From Synechococcus sp. JA-3-3Ab (GTDB lineage: Bacteria; Cyanobacteriota; Cyanobacteriia; Thermostichales; Thermostichaceae), in contig NC_007775.1 in the NCBI RefSeq assembly GCF_000013205.1, positions 2,811,001 through 2,875,000 of the forward strand: a stretch of DNA of 64,000 bases. The letters are read 5' to 3'. Position 1 is the first letter of the stretch. Each line of letters starts with the position of its first letter. The notes beneath the pieces are model-generated. The model did not search any database. It was not told the DNA's origin and was given only the letters and a program-made list of their open reading frames with translations. Of this stretch, positions 44,201-52,853 are shown one piece after another. A program made the position numbers and the translations under genes.

Positions 44201-45835
44201 GGCATTTTCAAAGAGATCCCGGTAGCGCTCTTCGCTTTCTCTCAAGGCCAGCTCCGCCAGCTTGCGGTCGGTGATGTCGATGCCGGTGCCCATGACAAAC
44301 TCCACCTCGCCGGCAGCGTTGATTAGGGCGGTGTTAGACCAAGAAATAAGCCGCAGTGCCCCTTGCTTGGTGCGCCAAAAATTCTCATGGCGATTCAAAA
44401 AGAGGGAATGATTGCCCTTGAGCTGTTCAAAAGCTTGCTTCACACCAGGCACATCTTCCGGCGGGATCAAACCCAAATCCCATAGCAGCCGGCCCTTGAC
44501 CTCTGCCAGCGAGTAGCCAGAAAGCTGCTCGGCAGCGCGGTTGAAGCGCAGGATACGCCCTTCTGGATCCATGACCACCACCAGCGCCCCTGCTGTATCA
44601 ATAACCGCGTTGGTAAAATCCCGCTCTTGCTTGAGGGATCGTTCTGCCTCTTCTCGCTCGGCAGTCTCCCGGCGGATGAGGAAGTAAACCGAGGCCAAAA
44701 CCAGGTAAGTAAAAATGAGCCCGCCAAAAGCAATGAGATTGGTTCTAACCCAGGCAAACTGAAATTCCTGGCTGCGTTGCTGCAGAAGGCGATTCTCCTC
44801 CTGCTGCAGCACCCGAATCAACTCGACAATTTGCTCCATTAACCTTGGCCCTTCGCTGCTTTCCAGGGCTTCCTGGGTGGCGAGTAGCCCCTCTTGCTCC
44901 CTCAGCCGGATCAAGTCTTGGATGACTCGTAGCCGTTGCTCCAGCAGCAGCTCTAGGCGCTTCAGGCGCTCTTGCTGCAGGGGGTTGTCAGCAGTGAGCT
45001 CTTTCAACAAGCGCAGATGGGTGGAGGTGGCTTCAAGGCTGGCTTGGTACTCACTGAGATAGCGAGGATTATTGGTCAGAAGATAACCATATTGACCGGC
45101 CTCGGCGGCGCCGGTTTCCGCCAGCAATCCTTCCAAGTTTTGGATCACTTTTAGAGTGTGGGCCACTCGTTCTGTAAGCTGCGGCAGTTGAGAGGCATTC
45201 CGCTGAGCTGAGTAGGTGATCCCGCCCAAAAGCAAGGCAGCCAGGCCAAAACCGGCGGTAACTTTGAGGAGAAAGCGGTTTTTGCGGGCAGGTTTAGTAT
45301 CCCCCGACTTAGGCAGCAGAGGCGTCTGAGCCAGTTCCCTCAAAGTACGGCGCAGCTCCAGTTGGGCCACCACCTGATGGGCCAGGGCTTGTAATTGCTC
45401 CAGTTGTTCTGGGGTCAGGTGCCGAGGCTGATAATCGACAACGCAAAGCGTGCCCAGGGCCTGCCCTTCTGGAGTTACCAAGGGAATGCCAGCATAGAAG
45501 CGGATGTGGGGCTCTTGCGTAACAAACGGGTTGTCGGCAAAGCGGGGATCCTGAGTGGCATCGGGCACCACCAGCGGCTCTTGGGGAGACAAGATGGCGT
45601 GGGCGCAGAAGGCCACATCCCGTGGGGTCTCCTGCACATCGACGCCGAATTTGGCTTTAAACCACTGGCGGTGTTCGTCGATAAGGCTGACCAGAGCTAT
45701 GGGCGTGCCGCAGATGTAGGCGGCAAGGCGGACGATCTCGTCAAAGGCAGTTTCAGGCGCCGTATCGAGAATCTGATACTGCCGCAGGGCAGCCAGCCGC
45801 TCTTTTTCGTTGGGAGGGAGGGGGGCTTTGGGCAT
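41264..45835 (-). CDS. Membrane hybrid histidine kinase with DXCF-type cyanobacteriochrome-like GAF domain
   Basis: 1523 residues. Order: GAF1 (about 10-165), transmembrane helix (about 187-207), extracytoplasmic CHASE3-like region, second helix (about 368-388), PAS (405-520), PAS (535-655), GAF2 (670-825), HisKA with SHEIRTP (about 865), HATPase_c with N-box [16 protein letters not shown] and GGTGLGLAI, two REC domains (VVDDN and AEDN starts; LDMQMP and MDCQMP phospho-Asp sites) and a C-terminal HPt with [15 protein letters not shown]2 has DPCF (Cys733) and EPCYLELL (Cys761), exactly 28 apart as in DXCF cyanobacteriochromes, plus [10 protein letters not shown] and WGLLLAHQC; the His usually after the second Cys is Tyr. 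It may sense blue/green or related light and relay phosphate internally. No output regulator is adjacent. Confidence 0.92.
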   Translation of the reverse strand: MPKAPLPPNEKERLAALRQYQILDTAPETAFDEIVRLAAYICGTPIALVSLIDEHRQWFKAKFGVDVQETPRDVAFCAHAILSPQEPLVVPDATQDPRFADNPFVTQEPHIRFYAGIPLVTPEGQALGTLCVVDYQPRHLTPEQLEQLQALAHQVVAQLELRRTLRELAQTPLLPKSGDTKPARKNRFLLKVTAGFGLAALLLGGITYSAQRNASQLPQLTERVAHTLKVIQNLEGLLAETGAAEAGQYGYLLTNNPRYLSEYQASLEATSTHLRLLKELTADNPLQQERLKRLELLLEQRLRVIQDLIRLREQEGLLATQEALESSEGPRLMEQIVELIRVLQQEENRLLQQRSQEFQFAWVRTNLIAFGGLIFTYLVLASVYFLIRRETAEREEAERSLKQERDFTNAVIDTAGALVVVMDPEGRILRFNRAAEQLSGYSLAEVKGRLLWDLGLIPPEDVPGVKQAFEQLKGNHSLFLNRHENFWRTKQGALRLISWSNTALINAAGEVEFVMGTGIDITDRKLAELALRESEERYRDLFENATDLIQSVDAEGHFLYVNRAWKETLGYDEAQVYQMTLFDILHPDCREHCQALFQKLLAGEKLERVETAFLTASGETVWVEGNVNCRFEDGVMVATRGIFRNITEQKKAAEELERQNRRAQLLANLSLKIRESLDIAEILETAVTEIQALLKADRVLVYRFQPDGSGIISNEKTQPGIPSLAGEVIEDPCFQEKYAQLYSQGRVRVVSDVESEGLEPCYLELLQKMQVRANMVVPLFLEQQLWGLLLAHQCSGPRQWQPFEMELLSQLANQIGIALTQAALLERERKRSLELEQARKAAEQAAQAKSSFLATMSHEIRTPMNAVLGMTGLLLETPLNAEQRDFVETIRVSGDALLTLINDILDFSKLEVGEMELEILDFDLRSCLEEVADLFAPTAHAKGLELAVLVPPEVPRYLRGDASRLRQILNNLVSNAIKFTHQGEVVIQAELMQETATHVQLRLSVRDTGIGIPKDAQTKLFQPFTQVDASTTRKYGGTGLGLAICKQLTELMGGRIFLESEEGRGSTFSLELTLERQPYARQISQQPARIPVDLQGKRLLVVDDNATNRKIVRYQATAWGMVVEEAENAYQALDKLRQAAREGIPFPLAVLDMQMPEVDGETLGRWIKADPELSQTQLVMMTSLGLGEHSRRAAEIGFAAYLTKPVKQTRLQEALVMALGKSSGLATSLLGMGPPLSQSAPSASRPQQPLRILLAEDNPVNQKVALRQLQSLGYMADVVANGQEVLDLLQRVQYDLILMDCQMPVMDGYEATRRLRQQERGSGHRTVVIAITANAMQEDRERCLQAGMDDYLSKPVLKEDLERVLNHWSQRIAPSATGAANGPASPDPPSAEGANGNSAPTLPYPIDAAYLDRVTGGDRQFQRELLQVFVQDCQNQLPHLRQAVTKGDPEELRKVAHRLKGASANVGAHAFSQAARELEHLGVGLAQPGSQADELAWASASQKLEELERILADIRQYLQDLEA

Positions 45836-46205
45836 AGGTCAAGCCGAAGAGACGGGATCCCGCGCCGCTGTTGGGGAAGTTCAGCAGCCTGGTAAAAGAG
45901 ACAACCCCAGCATAACTCCCAGGCCGCCTTGTCGGAATCCGTTCCTCAGGACAACTTTCTCCTCAGGAGGATCTTCTCCAACGCTGAGCATCGGATCCCG
46001 CTTATAAAAGTACAGCTTTGTCTAGTTTTGTTCAATATATCGGAGTGGACTGCTTCAACCTCGCCCAACTGAGGGTATGTTAAGCTAACTCTCTGGATTG
46101 GGGTTGACAAAAAAGAGGTCTATTAACTAAAACACAGGGCGGGCATGATACTTCCAGGAAGAATCTGTAGAAACTCCTGCATGCATCCTGTTGGGGAGGG
46201 TTTCA
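45836..46205. other. 370-base divergent intergenic region
   Basis: Separates the hybrid kinase (minus) from the first Roadblock-like gene (plus). It turns AT-rich from about 46000 on and contains a TTGACA-based candidate promoter at 46104 for the plus gene. No protein gene is seen. Confidence 0.6.
46104..46133 (+). promoter_or_regulatory. Candidate sigma-70-type promoter of the Roadblock gene array
   Basis: TTGACA at 46104-46109 is a consensus -35; TAAAAC at 46128-46133, 18 bases later, is a moderate -10. Transcription would start near 46140, about 65 bases before GTG 46206. Confidence 0.4.
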
Positions 46206-46583
46206 GTGCAAAAAGTTCAAGAAAGTTTGGTCGCTGCCTTAGCCATTGATGGGGCCATAGGCGTTGCGCTCGGCGACTGGAAGAGCGGCATGTGCCTGGG
46301 GTTTAAGGGTACCAACGCCCCTGCTTTTCCTGAACGAAACTTGGAGTTAGCCGTAGCAGGCATGACCGAGGTTATTCGGTCTAAGTTTCGAGTTTTGGAG
46401 TCTGTAGGCGTTAAGGAGGATCTGGAAGAGATTCTCATTGTTCTAAAGGCGCAATACCATCTTGTCCGAGTAGTGAGGTCTGTCCGAGGGCTGTTTTTCT
46501 ATCTTGTTATGGATCGAGAGAAGGGTAACCTGGCTCTTGCCCGCATCAAGCTAGACCAGATTGCAGAGCAGCTATCAATCTAG
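46206..46583 (+). CDS. Roadblock/LC7-like protein 1
   Basis: 125 residues with GTG start; GGGGAGGG at 46193-46200 lies five bases upstream and rules out the TTG 15 bases earlier. Pattern: an N-terminal helix, LAIDGAIGVALGDWKSG hairpin, a long helix (AVAGMTEVIRSKFRVL), EEILIVLKAQYHLVRVV strands, LFFYLVMDREKGNLALARIK final strand-helix. This beta-alpha layout matches small Roadblock/LC7 (MglB-like) proteins, which dimerise and often regulate Ras-like GTPases; the assignment is by pattern. First of three tandem paralogues, followed by a strong terminator at 46611. Confidence 0.75.
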   Translation: MQKVQESLVAALAIDGAIGVALGDWKSGMCLGFKGTNAPAFPERNLELAVAGMTEVIRSKFRVLESVGVKEDLEEILIVLKAQYHLVRVVRSVRGLFFYLVMDREKGNLALARIKLDQIAEQLSI

Positions 46584-46610
46584 TCCAGGTCAAGGCTCTT
46601 GTAAGTAAAG

Positions 46611-46640
46611 GCAGAGCTGAAAAAGGCTCTGCTCTTTTTT
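46611..46640 (+). terminator. Rho-independent terminator after Roadblock gene 1
   Basis: GCAGAGC at 46611-46617, loop of eight, GCTCTGC at 46626-46632, then TCTTTTTT. The stem is perfect and the T tract long, so the first Roadblock gene is likely a transcript of its own. Confidence 0.75.
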
Positions 46641-46841
46641 GCCCAAGCAGTTAAATCTCTCCTATCTAGTTCTGCCCAGCCTTGCGGCGTAGCTCCTGCT
46701 TCTCGCCTTGCTTCTTTCTTTTCTAGCAAGCGTGAATTACGATATAGCTGGGTTAAGTGTGGAACACTGCTGGCCTCATGTCAAGTTATCTAGATAGCTG
46801 TGACAACAATGCTGGCAAGTAGTCAAGTAGTAAGGTAGGAA

Positions 46842-47252
46842 ATGGGGAATACACCTATGGCTACGCTGGAGGAGATTTTTCTGGAGGCTCTTGCTATCGG
46901 CGGAGCGCTGGGTGTTGCCCTGGGAGATTGGAGAAGCGGCGCCTGCTTGGGAGCTAAGTCTGCAGATGCCTCTGCTTTTCCTGAGCGCGATCTATCGCTG
47001 GCCATAGCCGGCAACTCGGAAGTGCTGCGCAGCAAACTCAGGGTTGCAGAGGCTCTGAACCAGCGGTTACAGGAGATCATTATAGTTTCCCAAGAACAGT
47101 ATCATTTGATCCGTTTAGTCAACAGCCGCGGGCTGTTCATCTACCTGGCCTTGGATCTAGAAAAGGCCAACTTGGCCTTGGCTCGTATCAAGTTGGAGCA
47201 GCTTGCAGAGCAGTTGGGCCAGTTGCCGCTCAAAACTTCAAGGATAATCTAA
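46842..47252 (+). CDS. Roadblock/LC7-like protein 2
   Basis: 136 residues. Shares with paralogue 1 the runs ALGDW(K/R)SG, CLG, (A/S)AFPER(N/D)L, (V/L)RSK, QYHL(V/I)R and NLALARIKL. ATG 46842 has TAGGA just upstream; ATG 46857 is an alternative. The final helix is followed by a short basic tail. Roadblock assignment is by pattern, as for paralogue 1. Confidence 0.75.
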   Translation: MGNTPMATLEEIFLEALAIGGALGVALGDWRSGACLGAKSADASAFPERDLSLAIAGNSEVLRSKLRVAEALNQRLQEIIIVSQEQYHLIRLVNSRGLFIYLALDLEKANLALARIKLEQLAEQLGQLPLKTSRII

Positions 47253-47385
47253 AAGCTTTTCTCTCCGTAAGCCCCTGGCTGAAGAAATCCAGGATGCTCA
47301 GCCCTCTAGATTTAAAGTTTAAAGATATTGTTAACCCTCCTGGGTGCGTGTTAAGCTTTGCAGAAGAGCAGGAGGGCTTTAGGCT

Positions 47386-47852
47386 GTGCAAAACATTCAG
47401 AATGCTCTAGTGAAAGCCTTTCCATCGACGGAGTCTTGGGAGCTGCTTTTGCAGACTGGAGAAGAGGTGAATGCTTAGCCTATCAACTCAGCACGGACGC
47501 CAGTGGTTTTTCGCAGGCTGAAATGATGTTGCTGGTAGCCAGCAGCTCAGAAGTGATTAGAAACAAAGCTACGCAAAGTGAAAAATCTGGGGAAAAAATT
47601 GCGGAAATAATTTTCGTTTACGAAGAGTTCTTTTACATCATCCGAGTGGCTAACGCCATAACTGGCCTGTTCTTCCTTCTAGTTTTAGAACAAGACAAGG
47701 CCAACCTAGCCCATGCTCGCCTGAAGCTTGCTCAAATAGCCTCTGAGAAAAAACTAGGCCCATTGTCTGCTCAGAAGCCCGCTTGCTGCCCAAACCCTCA
47801 ATGCGGAACCGGGGACTTGAACCCCGATGGCATTGCTGCCACTAGAACCTGA
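47386..47852 (+). pseudogene. Roadblock/LC7-like copy 3, frameshifted and run into tRNA-Leu
   Basis: GTG 47386 with AGGAGGG at 47370-47376 begins VQNIQNALVKA, collinear with paralogue 1 (VQKVQESLVAA). At about 47418 the frame breaks: homology resumes as LSIDGVLGAAFADWRRG in the frame shifted by one base, consistent with loss of one base. The shifted frame has no own SD and starts only from a weak TTG at 47358. Its end reads about 17 residues into the antisense of tRNA-Leu before stopping at 47852. It is probably decayed, unless ribosomal slippage or a sequencing error is involved. Confidence 0.7.
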
Positions 47853-47884
47853 ATCTAGCGCGTCTACCATTCCGCCAGTTCCGC
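47802..47884 (-). tRNA. tRNA-Leu (anticodon CAG)
   Basis: On the minus strand GCGGAACTGGCGGAATGG starts the molecule; the acceptor GCGGAAC pairs with GTTCCGC, discriminator A. The anticodon arm CTAGA-TTCAGGT-TCTAG shows anticodon CAG; a long variable arm and the T arm GGGGTTCAAGTCCCC follow. The 83-base length with a class II variable arm fits tRNA-Leu. Confidence 0.95.
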
Positions 47885-48005
47885 AGGGATCTATAAGTCT
47901 GCCCAAGAAAAGGGATCCCTGTCAAGGGCAGAGGCAGGTTCTGCAAAGGGATCCTACTCTTATGCTAAGCTCGGCTGCGCACGCAATGGATCCAGAGCGC
48001 TAACT

Positions 48006-49109
48006 TTGGCGGCTTTTACTTTTGTTTGCGAGGGCACCTGCCCCAACACGCAGGCGCGGGCGGGATATTTCATCACCCCCCACGGCGAAATTCCCACCCC
48101 TTGCTTCATGCCGGTGGGAACTCTGGCCAACGTGAAGACCCTCACCCCTGCCCAGCTTAAGGAAACCGGTGCCCCCATCCTTCTCTGCAACACCTACCAC
48201 CTCCACCTGCAGCCTGGCGAGAGCATCATCCAAGAAGCAGGGGGGCTACACCACTTTATGGGCTGGCCGGGCCCCATCCTCACCGACTCGGGGGGTTTCC
48301 AGGTCTTCAGCCTCAGCGCCATTCGCAAAATTGACGAGGAAGGGGTGACCTTCCGCTCCCCCTACGACGGGCGTCTGGTTCGCTTTACCCCTGAGCTTGC
48401 CATTCAAATCCAAAATGCCTTGGGCGCGGACATCATCATGGCTTTTGATGAGTGTCCCCCCTACCCTGCTAGTCCAGAAGCGGTAGCTGCAGCGGTGCGG
48501 CGAACCAATCAGTGGCTGAAGCGCTGTGTAGAGGCCCATCGCCGTTCAGATCAAGCCTTGTTTGGCATTGTCCAGGGAGGGGTTTACCCAGAGCTGCGCC
48601 ACCAGGCGGTGGAAGAGGTCTGTCGGTTGGATCTGCCGGGGTATGCCATTGGCGGGGTGAGTGTAGGAGAGCCAGTGGAGCTGATGCACGCGGTGGTACG
48701 ACAAACAGCTCCTCTGTTGCCGGCGGATCGCCCCCGTTATCTTATGGGGGTAGGCACCTATGCCGAGATGCGGGCGGCAGTGGCTGCTGGAGTGGATTTG
48801 TTTGACTGCGTGATCCCCACCCGTTATGCTCGCCATGGTACGGTAATCAGCCGGGGCAAACGCTGGAACATCAAGAATGCCGAACACCGCCGCAGCCTAG
48901 ATCCCATTGATCCCGACTGTCCCTGCTACACCTGCCGCCACTTTAGCCGCGCCTACCTGTGTCACCTCATCCGCGCAGGGGAGCTTCTGGGCTACACTCT
49001 GCTTTCTATCCACAACATCACTGAGCTAGTGCGCTACATGCAGAAAATGCGCCAGGCCATCCTGGAAGGTAAGTTTCATGAGAACTGGGATCCGTGGCGC
49101 GAGGGCTGA
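48006..49109 (+). CDS. tgt: Queuine/preQ1 tRNA-guanine transglycosylase
   Basis: Exchanges guanine 34 for preQ1 in GUN-anticodon tRNAs. The 367-residue protein starts at TTG 48006. Signatures: [13 protein letters not shown] with the catalytic-region Asp, [11 protein letters not shown], a nucleophile Asp in [10 protein letters not shown], and a zinc site [17 protein letters not shown]. Full length and intact. Confidence 0.95.
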   Translation: MAAFTFVCEGTCPNTQARAGYFITPHGEIPTPCFMPVGTLANVKTLTPAQLKETGAPILLCNTYHLHLQPGESIIQEAGGLHHFMGWPGPILTDSGGFQVFSLSAIRKIDEEGVTFRSPYDGRLVRFTPELAIQIQNALGADIIMAFDECPPYPASPEAVAAAVRRTNQWLKRCVEAHRRSDQALFGIVQGGVYPELRHQAVEEVCRLDLPGYAIGGVSVGEPVELMHAVVRQTAPLLPADRPRYLMGVGTYAEMRAAVAAGVDLFDCVIPTRYARHGTVISRGKRWNIKNAEHRRSLDPIDPDCPCYTCRHFSRAYLCHLIRAGELLGYTLLSIHNITELVRYMQKMRQAILEGKFHENWDPWREG

Positions 49110-49210
49110 GCCTCCTCGGAAAGCTTCGTCAATATCAGTAAATGTTCGTGGGTTAGGCTTCCTAATCGCTACAATGAGCGAAGAACCTAGTCTTAACCTC
49201 GGAGAGGAGC

Positions 49211-49822
49211 ATGGCTATTCGCACCCTGCAAAGTGTAATTGAGCAGCATATTCCTGGGCTCCCTGGCCTCATCGCCGTCTTGGTAGGGCGGGTCACGGAT
49301 GGCAAAACGGTAGCCAAAGTAACTTACGCCCGCGATGCCCAGGAAGAACAGGCGCTGGAACTTTTGGGCACCTACGCCAGCGATTTGCTCCAAGCCAACA
49401 ACCGCCTTTGCCAAACGGTCAGCCCTGAGGAGGAGACGGATTACCTCACAACGGGCTCATCTCATGTGCGGGTGATCCTGAAGTCTTTCCCCAAAAGTCA
49501 CTACTTTGTTTTGTTTTTGACCCGCTCCATCACCGACCTCAAAGCAATTTCAGAGCGGATCAAAGCTATCCTCATCGACGGCAAACCGCTGCTGCCTCCT
49601 GTTCAAGACGGCACCCTATCCACTGCTCAGGCTTTGATTAGCTACGCCAAGCGCTACGCTCCGGATCCCAACTTTGTCATGCTGCGCTTGTCCCTAAAAA
49701 CGGGCATTGACCGCATCCGCCTAGAAAAAGGCACCCTAAACCCCCAGGAGCTCCGCATTCTCCACAAAGCGGTATCTGAGGTATTGGGGGTAGAGCGCTT
49801 GCCTATTGCCTTGCCTAGCTAA
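49211..49822 (+). CDS. Possible longin/roadblock-like protein, unknown
   Basis: 203 residues with excellent GGAGAGGAG before ATG 49211. The first 120 residues show a helix, LIAVLVGRVTDGK hairpin, a helix (QALELLGTYASDLLQANNRL) and HVRVILKSFPKSHYFVLFLTR strands, which would fit a longin or Roadblock-like fold, but this is weak. The last 80 residues (PDPNFVMLRLSLKTGIDRIR) are a separate helical region. A function is unknown. Lies 64 bases before the V4R-like protein gene. Confidence 0.7.
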   Translation: MAIRTLQSVIEQHIPGLPGLIAVLVGRVTDGKTVAKVTYARDAQEEQALELLGTYASDLLQANNRLCQTVSPEEETDYLTTGSSHVRVILKSFPKSHYFVLFLTRSITDLKAISERIKAILIDGKPLLPPVQDGTLSTAQALISYAKRYAPDPNFVMLRLSLKTGIDRIRLEKGTLNPQELRILHKAVSEVLGVERLPIALPS

Positions 49823-49885
49823 AGGCTAAGGTTGTAGAAGTCGTCAACTGTTGCCCCTTCCTATCGCCTCGAGCTCAAGCCACCT

Positions 49886-51127
49886 ATGTTGGAGCATCTA
49901 CGCCTTGACCGCGAGCGCAAGCTCATTTCTCTCTTTGGCGAGCCGGTGATTTTCCACTGCCACCACTACAACCTATTCCTGCAGCAGACCATTGAGGATC
50001 CCGACTGGATTGACGGGGTGAGCATCCTGCGCAAGGCAGCTCAGGAGATCTTCTACAGCTTGCTCCAAGGTGCTTTTAAGACTTTGGGAGTGCAGCAGGC
50101 AGCAGAGCGGCTGGCGGTGGCATCCCAGGTGTTCAGCTTTCTCGGCTTGGGGCGACTGGAGCTGCAGGCCAGCCCCAGCGGCGGCGAAGCCCAGCTCACC
50201 CACTCCCACTACGCAGAAGGCTGGCTGAGCAAGTACGGGGATCAGCTCAACCGCACCCGCCCTATCGACCACTTGGCCGTGGGCTATGTGGCAGCGGCGC
50301 TGGATGCCACTTTTGCCGAGCTGGGCAGCTACACGGCAGAGGAAACGGAGTGCATGGCGGTTACGCGCAAGGATTGCTGCGTGATCCAGGCTACTCGGCT
50401 GTCGCGGCCTCAATCTTTGATCCCTAGCCCCGGCATGGGCAAGCTCATCGAACGTCCCGCCGATCTGCCCAAGCCGATAACAGCAGTGGACTACGACGCA
50501 GTCAACGAGGCCTTATGGAGCTTGCCTTTAGCTGGGGATGAACGAGGCCAGATTCGCGCCTTTAACGTGCTGCTCACGCGCATGCCCGCCAACTACTACA
50601 ACCGCATCCAGTACCGCTTTTTGGAAGAGCTGAAAGCAGTGCAACCCGGTCTGCAGCAGGTGGCAGAGGATCTGATCCGCGAATCGGGCCATGTCTGTAT
50701 GTTCTACACCTTTGGCAACCTCATGGAGTCGCTGGAGTGGGAGACTCTTGTGGGGCCAATGCTGGAAAAGGATACCGACTGGATCCACGGGGCCTATGCC
50801 GTAGCCAGCAGTTTGGGCTGGGGGCGCTGGCAGGCGCTGGAGGTGGTGAGCAATCATTCCTGCCGGGTAGCGATTGACGGCAACTACGAGACCAACTACT
50901 TTTTGGCTTCCCACCCACGGGCAGATTATCCGACCTGCTATTTTGCCCAAGGGGCGGTGCCGGCGCTGATGAATCTGGTCTACAACGGCAACATTCAGCA
51001 GAAGCCGATTCTGGATCAAGTCTTCTACAACCGCCTCTTCCAGCGAGGTGGGCTGTTTTGCGGGAAGGAGACCAAAGCCAGAGAGAAAGGGGATCCCTGG
51101 TGTGAGTTCTACGCTGAGCGGATTTAG
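49886..51127 (+). CDS. Protein with two tandem V4R-like halves
   Basis: 413 residues in two halves with the same layout. Half 1 has LGLGRLEL, a central HYAEGWLSKYG, then EETECMAVTRKDCCVIQ at the end; half 2 has LGWGRWQALEV, NYETNYFLASH and AKAREKGD-like ending with KETKAREKGDPWCEFY. The G-x-G entry and C-x-x-x-(K/G)-(D)-x-C-x-(I/F) finish resemble the V4R (4-vinyl reductase-type small-molecule-binding) domain. I infer a sensor or carrier built by internal duplication. The ligand is unknown. The small gene at 51134 follows after six bases. Confidence 0.7.
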   Translation: MLEHLRLDRERKLISLFGEPVIFHCHHYNLFLQQTIEDPDWIDGVSILRKAAQEIFYSLLQGAFKTLGVQQAAERLAVASQVFSFLGLGRLELQASPSGGEAQLTHSHYAEGWLSKYGDQLNRTRPIDHLAVGYVAAALDATFAELGSYTAEETECMAVTRKDCCVIQATRLSRPQSLIPSPGMGKLIERPADLPKPITAVDYDAVNEALWSLPLAGDERGQIRAFNVLLTRMPANYYNRIQYRFLEELKAVQPGLQQVAEDLIRESGHVCMFYTFGNLMESLEWETLVGPMLEKDTDWIHGAYAVASSLGWGRWQALEVVSNHSCRVAIDGNYETNYFLASHPRADYPTCYFAQGAVPALMNLVYNGNIQQKPILDQVFYNRLFQRGGLFCGKETKAREKGDPWCEFYAERI

Positions 51128-51133
51128 GGATCC

Positions 51134-51430
51134 ATGCAGGTGCGCATCCTCAGGCGGCGGGAGTGTGGAACGGGCTGGGCCACAGACCTGCTGCTGCCGC
51201 GCTGCCTGAGCTGGCCGGAGGTGGAAGAGCTGGCCCGGGAGATAGGGGCCACCTGCCGCTGCTTTCAAAAGCAACTGGTGTGGTTGGATCTGCCGGCAGG
51301 ACGGATTACGGCTTCTTTGCGGGTGCCTCGCCTAACTTTGCGGCTCTACGACGCCGCTGTTGAGGCCCAGATCCTAAACCACTTGCAGCAGTTGGTGAAG
51401 TCGGTTGATCCTAAGATCCAGGGGCCATAG
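51134..51430 (+). CDS. Small protein, unknown
   Basis: 98 residues beginning MQVRILRRRECGTGW with one Cys pair (CRC) and a strand-rich centre (LVWLDLPAGRITASLRVPRLTLRLY). No family recognised. It starts six bases after the V4R-like gene and probably is co-translated with it. The gene ends 26 bases before the left end of the IS630 element. Confidence 0.55.
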   Translation: MQVRILRRRECGTGWATDLLLPRCLSWPEVEELAREIGATCRCFQKQLVWLDLPAGRITASLRVPRLTLRLYDAAVEAQILNHLQQLVKSVDPKIQGP

Positions 51431-51455
51431 CAAGCCCTCTACAGTACTCTCTCGA

Positions 51456-51484
51456 TACAGCTTGTTAAAGAATTAAGGGGTATA
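51456..51484 (+). repeat. IS630 left inverted repeat (outer)
   Basis: TACAGCTTGTTAAAG to GGGGTATA. Matches the reverse complement of 52502-52530 at 23 of 29 positions. Confidence 0.8.
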
Positions 51485-51510
51485 GAACGTAATCCCGGCG
51501 CCTAGACAGG

Positions 51511-51539
51511 TACAGCCTTTTAATTTAAAATAGGGTACA
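51511..51539 (+). repeat. IS630-end-like inner repeat
   Basis: TACAGCCTTTTAATT to GGGTACA. It is also similar to the right end (20 of 29 positions) and lies 55 bases inside the outer left end; it may be a subterminal transposase site or the remains of another end. Confidence 0.6.
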
Positions 51540-51566
51540 GGTATTCAAGAGGAAGGAGAGAAAGGA

Positions 51567-51965
51567 ATGCCGACTCATTCTTTGGATTTGCGGCAAAGAG
51601 TTGTAGCAGCCTATCAGGCAGGTAACACCTCCATCCGCCAGGTAGCTAAACGCTTCATGGTGACCAAAAGAACAGTACACCGCTGGGTGCGTCAGTACCA
51701 ACAAACTCAAGATTTAGCTCCTAAGAAAGCAGGCACCAAGCGAGTGGGCATTTTGGAACAACATCGGCAGGAAGTGATGGCAATTATTACAGAACACCCA
51801 GACTTCTACCTGTGGCAGTATCAAGAACTGTTGCGCGAGCGCTTAGGAATCAATGTAAGCATCGTCACGATACATAATTTCTTGAAAAAGCAAGGAATGG
51901 CTCTAAAAAAAAGACCTACCGCAGTGCAAAAGTCAAATAAGAGGAGGTGCAAAGGGAACGACTAG
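51567..51965 (+). pseudogene. IS630 transposase, N-terminal half
   Basis: 132 residues. Begins PTHSLDLRQRVVAAYQAGNT, a winged-helix/HTH start typical of IS630/Tc1-mariner, with a second helix-turn-helix at SIRQVAKRFMVTKRTVHRWV. An A8 run at 51905-51912 sits where IS630 elements often shift frame; a -1 shift there gives KTYRSAKVK but meets TAA at 51938. Confidence 0.85.
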
Positions 51966-52003
51966 CTTATAGTTAAGAAGTCAGGAATATTCCAGCAGAG
52001 GAT

Positions 52004-52513
52004 TTGATTGCCATCGACCAGACGGCAGTCTGGGAGGGAATGGAGCGGAGAGTATCTCGGAGTTTACGTGGTCAACGGGCTTATCATTATCGTCAGAGAT
52101 ACAAGGGTGAAAAGTATACAGTTATTGGAGCTATTTCCTTGAGAGGTGTAGTTGGCTGTCGTGTCATCAAGGGTGGGATGAAGAAAGGAGATTTTTTGGA
52201 GTTTTTGAGAAGCGAGCTATGTCTGAAGCTAGATGCGAGGAAGGTTGTGATTATGGACAATTTAAATATCCACAAGAGTCGGGAAGTTGAGGAATTGATT
52301 AGGGGGACAGGAGCACGAATCCTATACCTGCCTGTGTATGCGCCGGAGTTGAATCCCATTGAGATGATGTGGTCGGTGTTGAAGCATTTTATTCGGCAGC
52401 TTTGCAGAATTGGGAAATATAGCATGGAGCAGATAGTGAAGACTTCTTTACTACTGATCAATCCATCCTCCTTCCGAAGTTGGTTTGCTAAGTGCTGCTA
52501 TTGTACCCCTTGA
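52004..52513 (+). pseudogene. IS630 transposase, catalytic half
   Basis: 169 residues carrying DDE residues: IAIDQTAVWEG, IMDNLNIHKS and PELNPIEMMWSVLK, with 34 residues between the second Asp and Glu (DD34E). In the same frame upstream, two stops (51938, 51974) separate it from the N-terminal half, so full transposase cannot form by one frameshift. TTG 52004 is the first start codon; production of an isolated catalytic half is doubtful. Confidence 0.85.
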
Positions 52514-52530
52514 GCCCTTAACAGGCTGTA
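52502..52530 (-). repeat. IS630 right inverted repeat
   Basis: TGTACCCCTTGAGCCC to GGCTGTA on the plus strand. Pairs with 51456-51484 (better) and 51511-51539. Confidence 0.8.
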
Positions 52531-52554
52531 CTCAATAAAGCAACGGAAAAGCAA

Positions 52555-52639
52555 CGGAGAGGGTGGGATTCGAACCGACGGTGGCGTGAACCACGGCAGT
52601 TTTCAAGACTGCTTCCTTAAACCGCTCGGACACCTCTCC
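52555..52639 (-). tRNA. tRNA-Ser (anticodon TGA)
   Basis: On the minus strand GGAGAGGTGTCCGAGCGG starts the molecule; the acceptor GGAGAGG pairs CCTCTCC, discriminator G. The anticodon arm GCAGT-CTTGAAA-ACTGC gives anticodon TGA. A long variable arm and the GGTTCGAATCC T arm follow. Class II structure fits Ser. The IS630 right end is 24 bases away. Confidence 0.95.
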
Positions 52640-52853
52640 AATTCTCTGGGATCCCCAAACCCTATTTATGCTACGCAATTGGCTTCAGGCTGTGCAATTG
52701 TACTCCGCACCGAGTAGCGCGATGGGCGAGAAAGCAGACCCTGCCATGGTTTAGCATAGCAACGCTCGCCTTGGCCCAGGCCGCCCCAGCAGGGATCCCT
52801 CAGTCTGCAACTGCTGCTATGCTACGGGACAGGTTAGCGGATCCCTTGTCGCT

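Larger units (their letters stand above)
51456..52530 (+). mobile_element. IS630-family insertion sequence, degenerate
   Basis: About 1.07 kb between imperfect inverted ends (51456-51484 and 52502-52530, 23 of 29 matching) that begin TACAGC, with TA at both outer edges as expected for IS630 target duplications. It codes a helix-turn-helix half and a DD34E catalytic half in different frames (separate entries). Two in-frame stops break any simple frameshift fusion. It is more AT-rich than its surroundings and has no GGATCC site. Confidence 0.88.

Noticed and set aside
45340-45805. First GAF domain of the hybrid kinase as a second bilin-binding site
   Set aside because: It has neither a DXCF motif nor a CH-type Cys at the right place; it resembles the ordinary GAF seen at the N-terminus of many kinases.
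51905-51912. A8 run as a working programmed frameshift in IS630
   Set aside because: A -1 shift here meets TAA at 51938 and a second stop at 51974, so it cannot fuse the halves as it stands.
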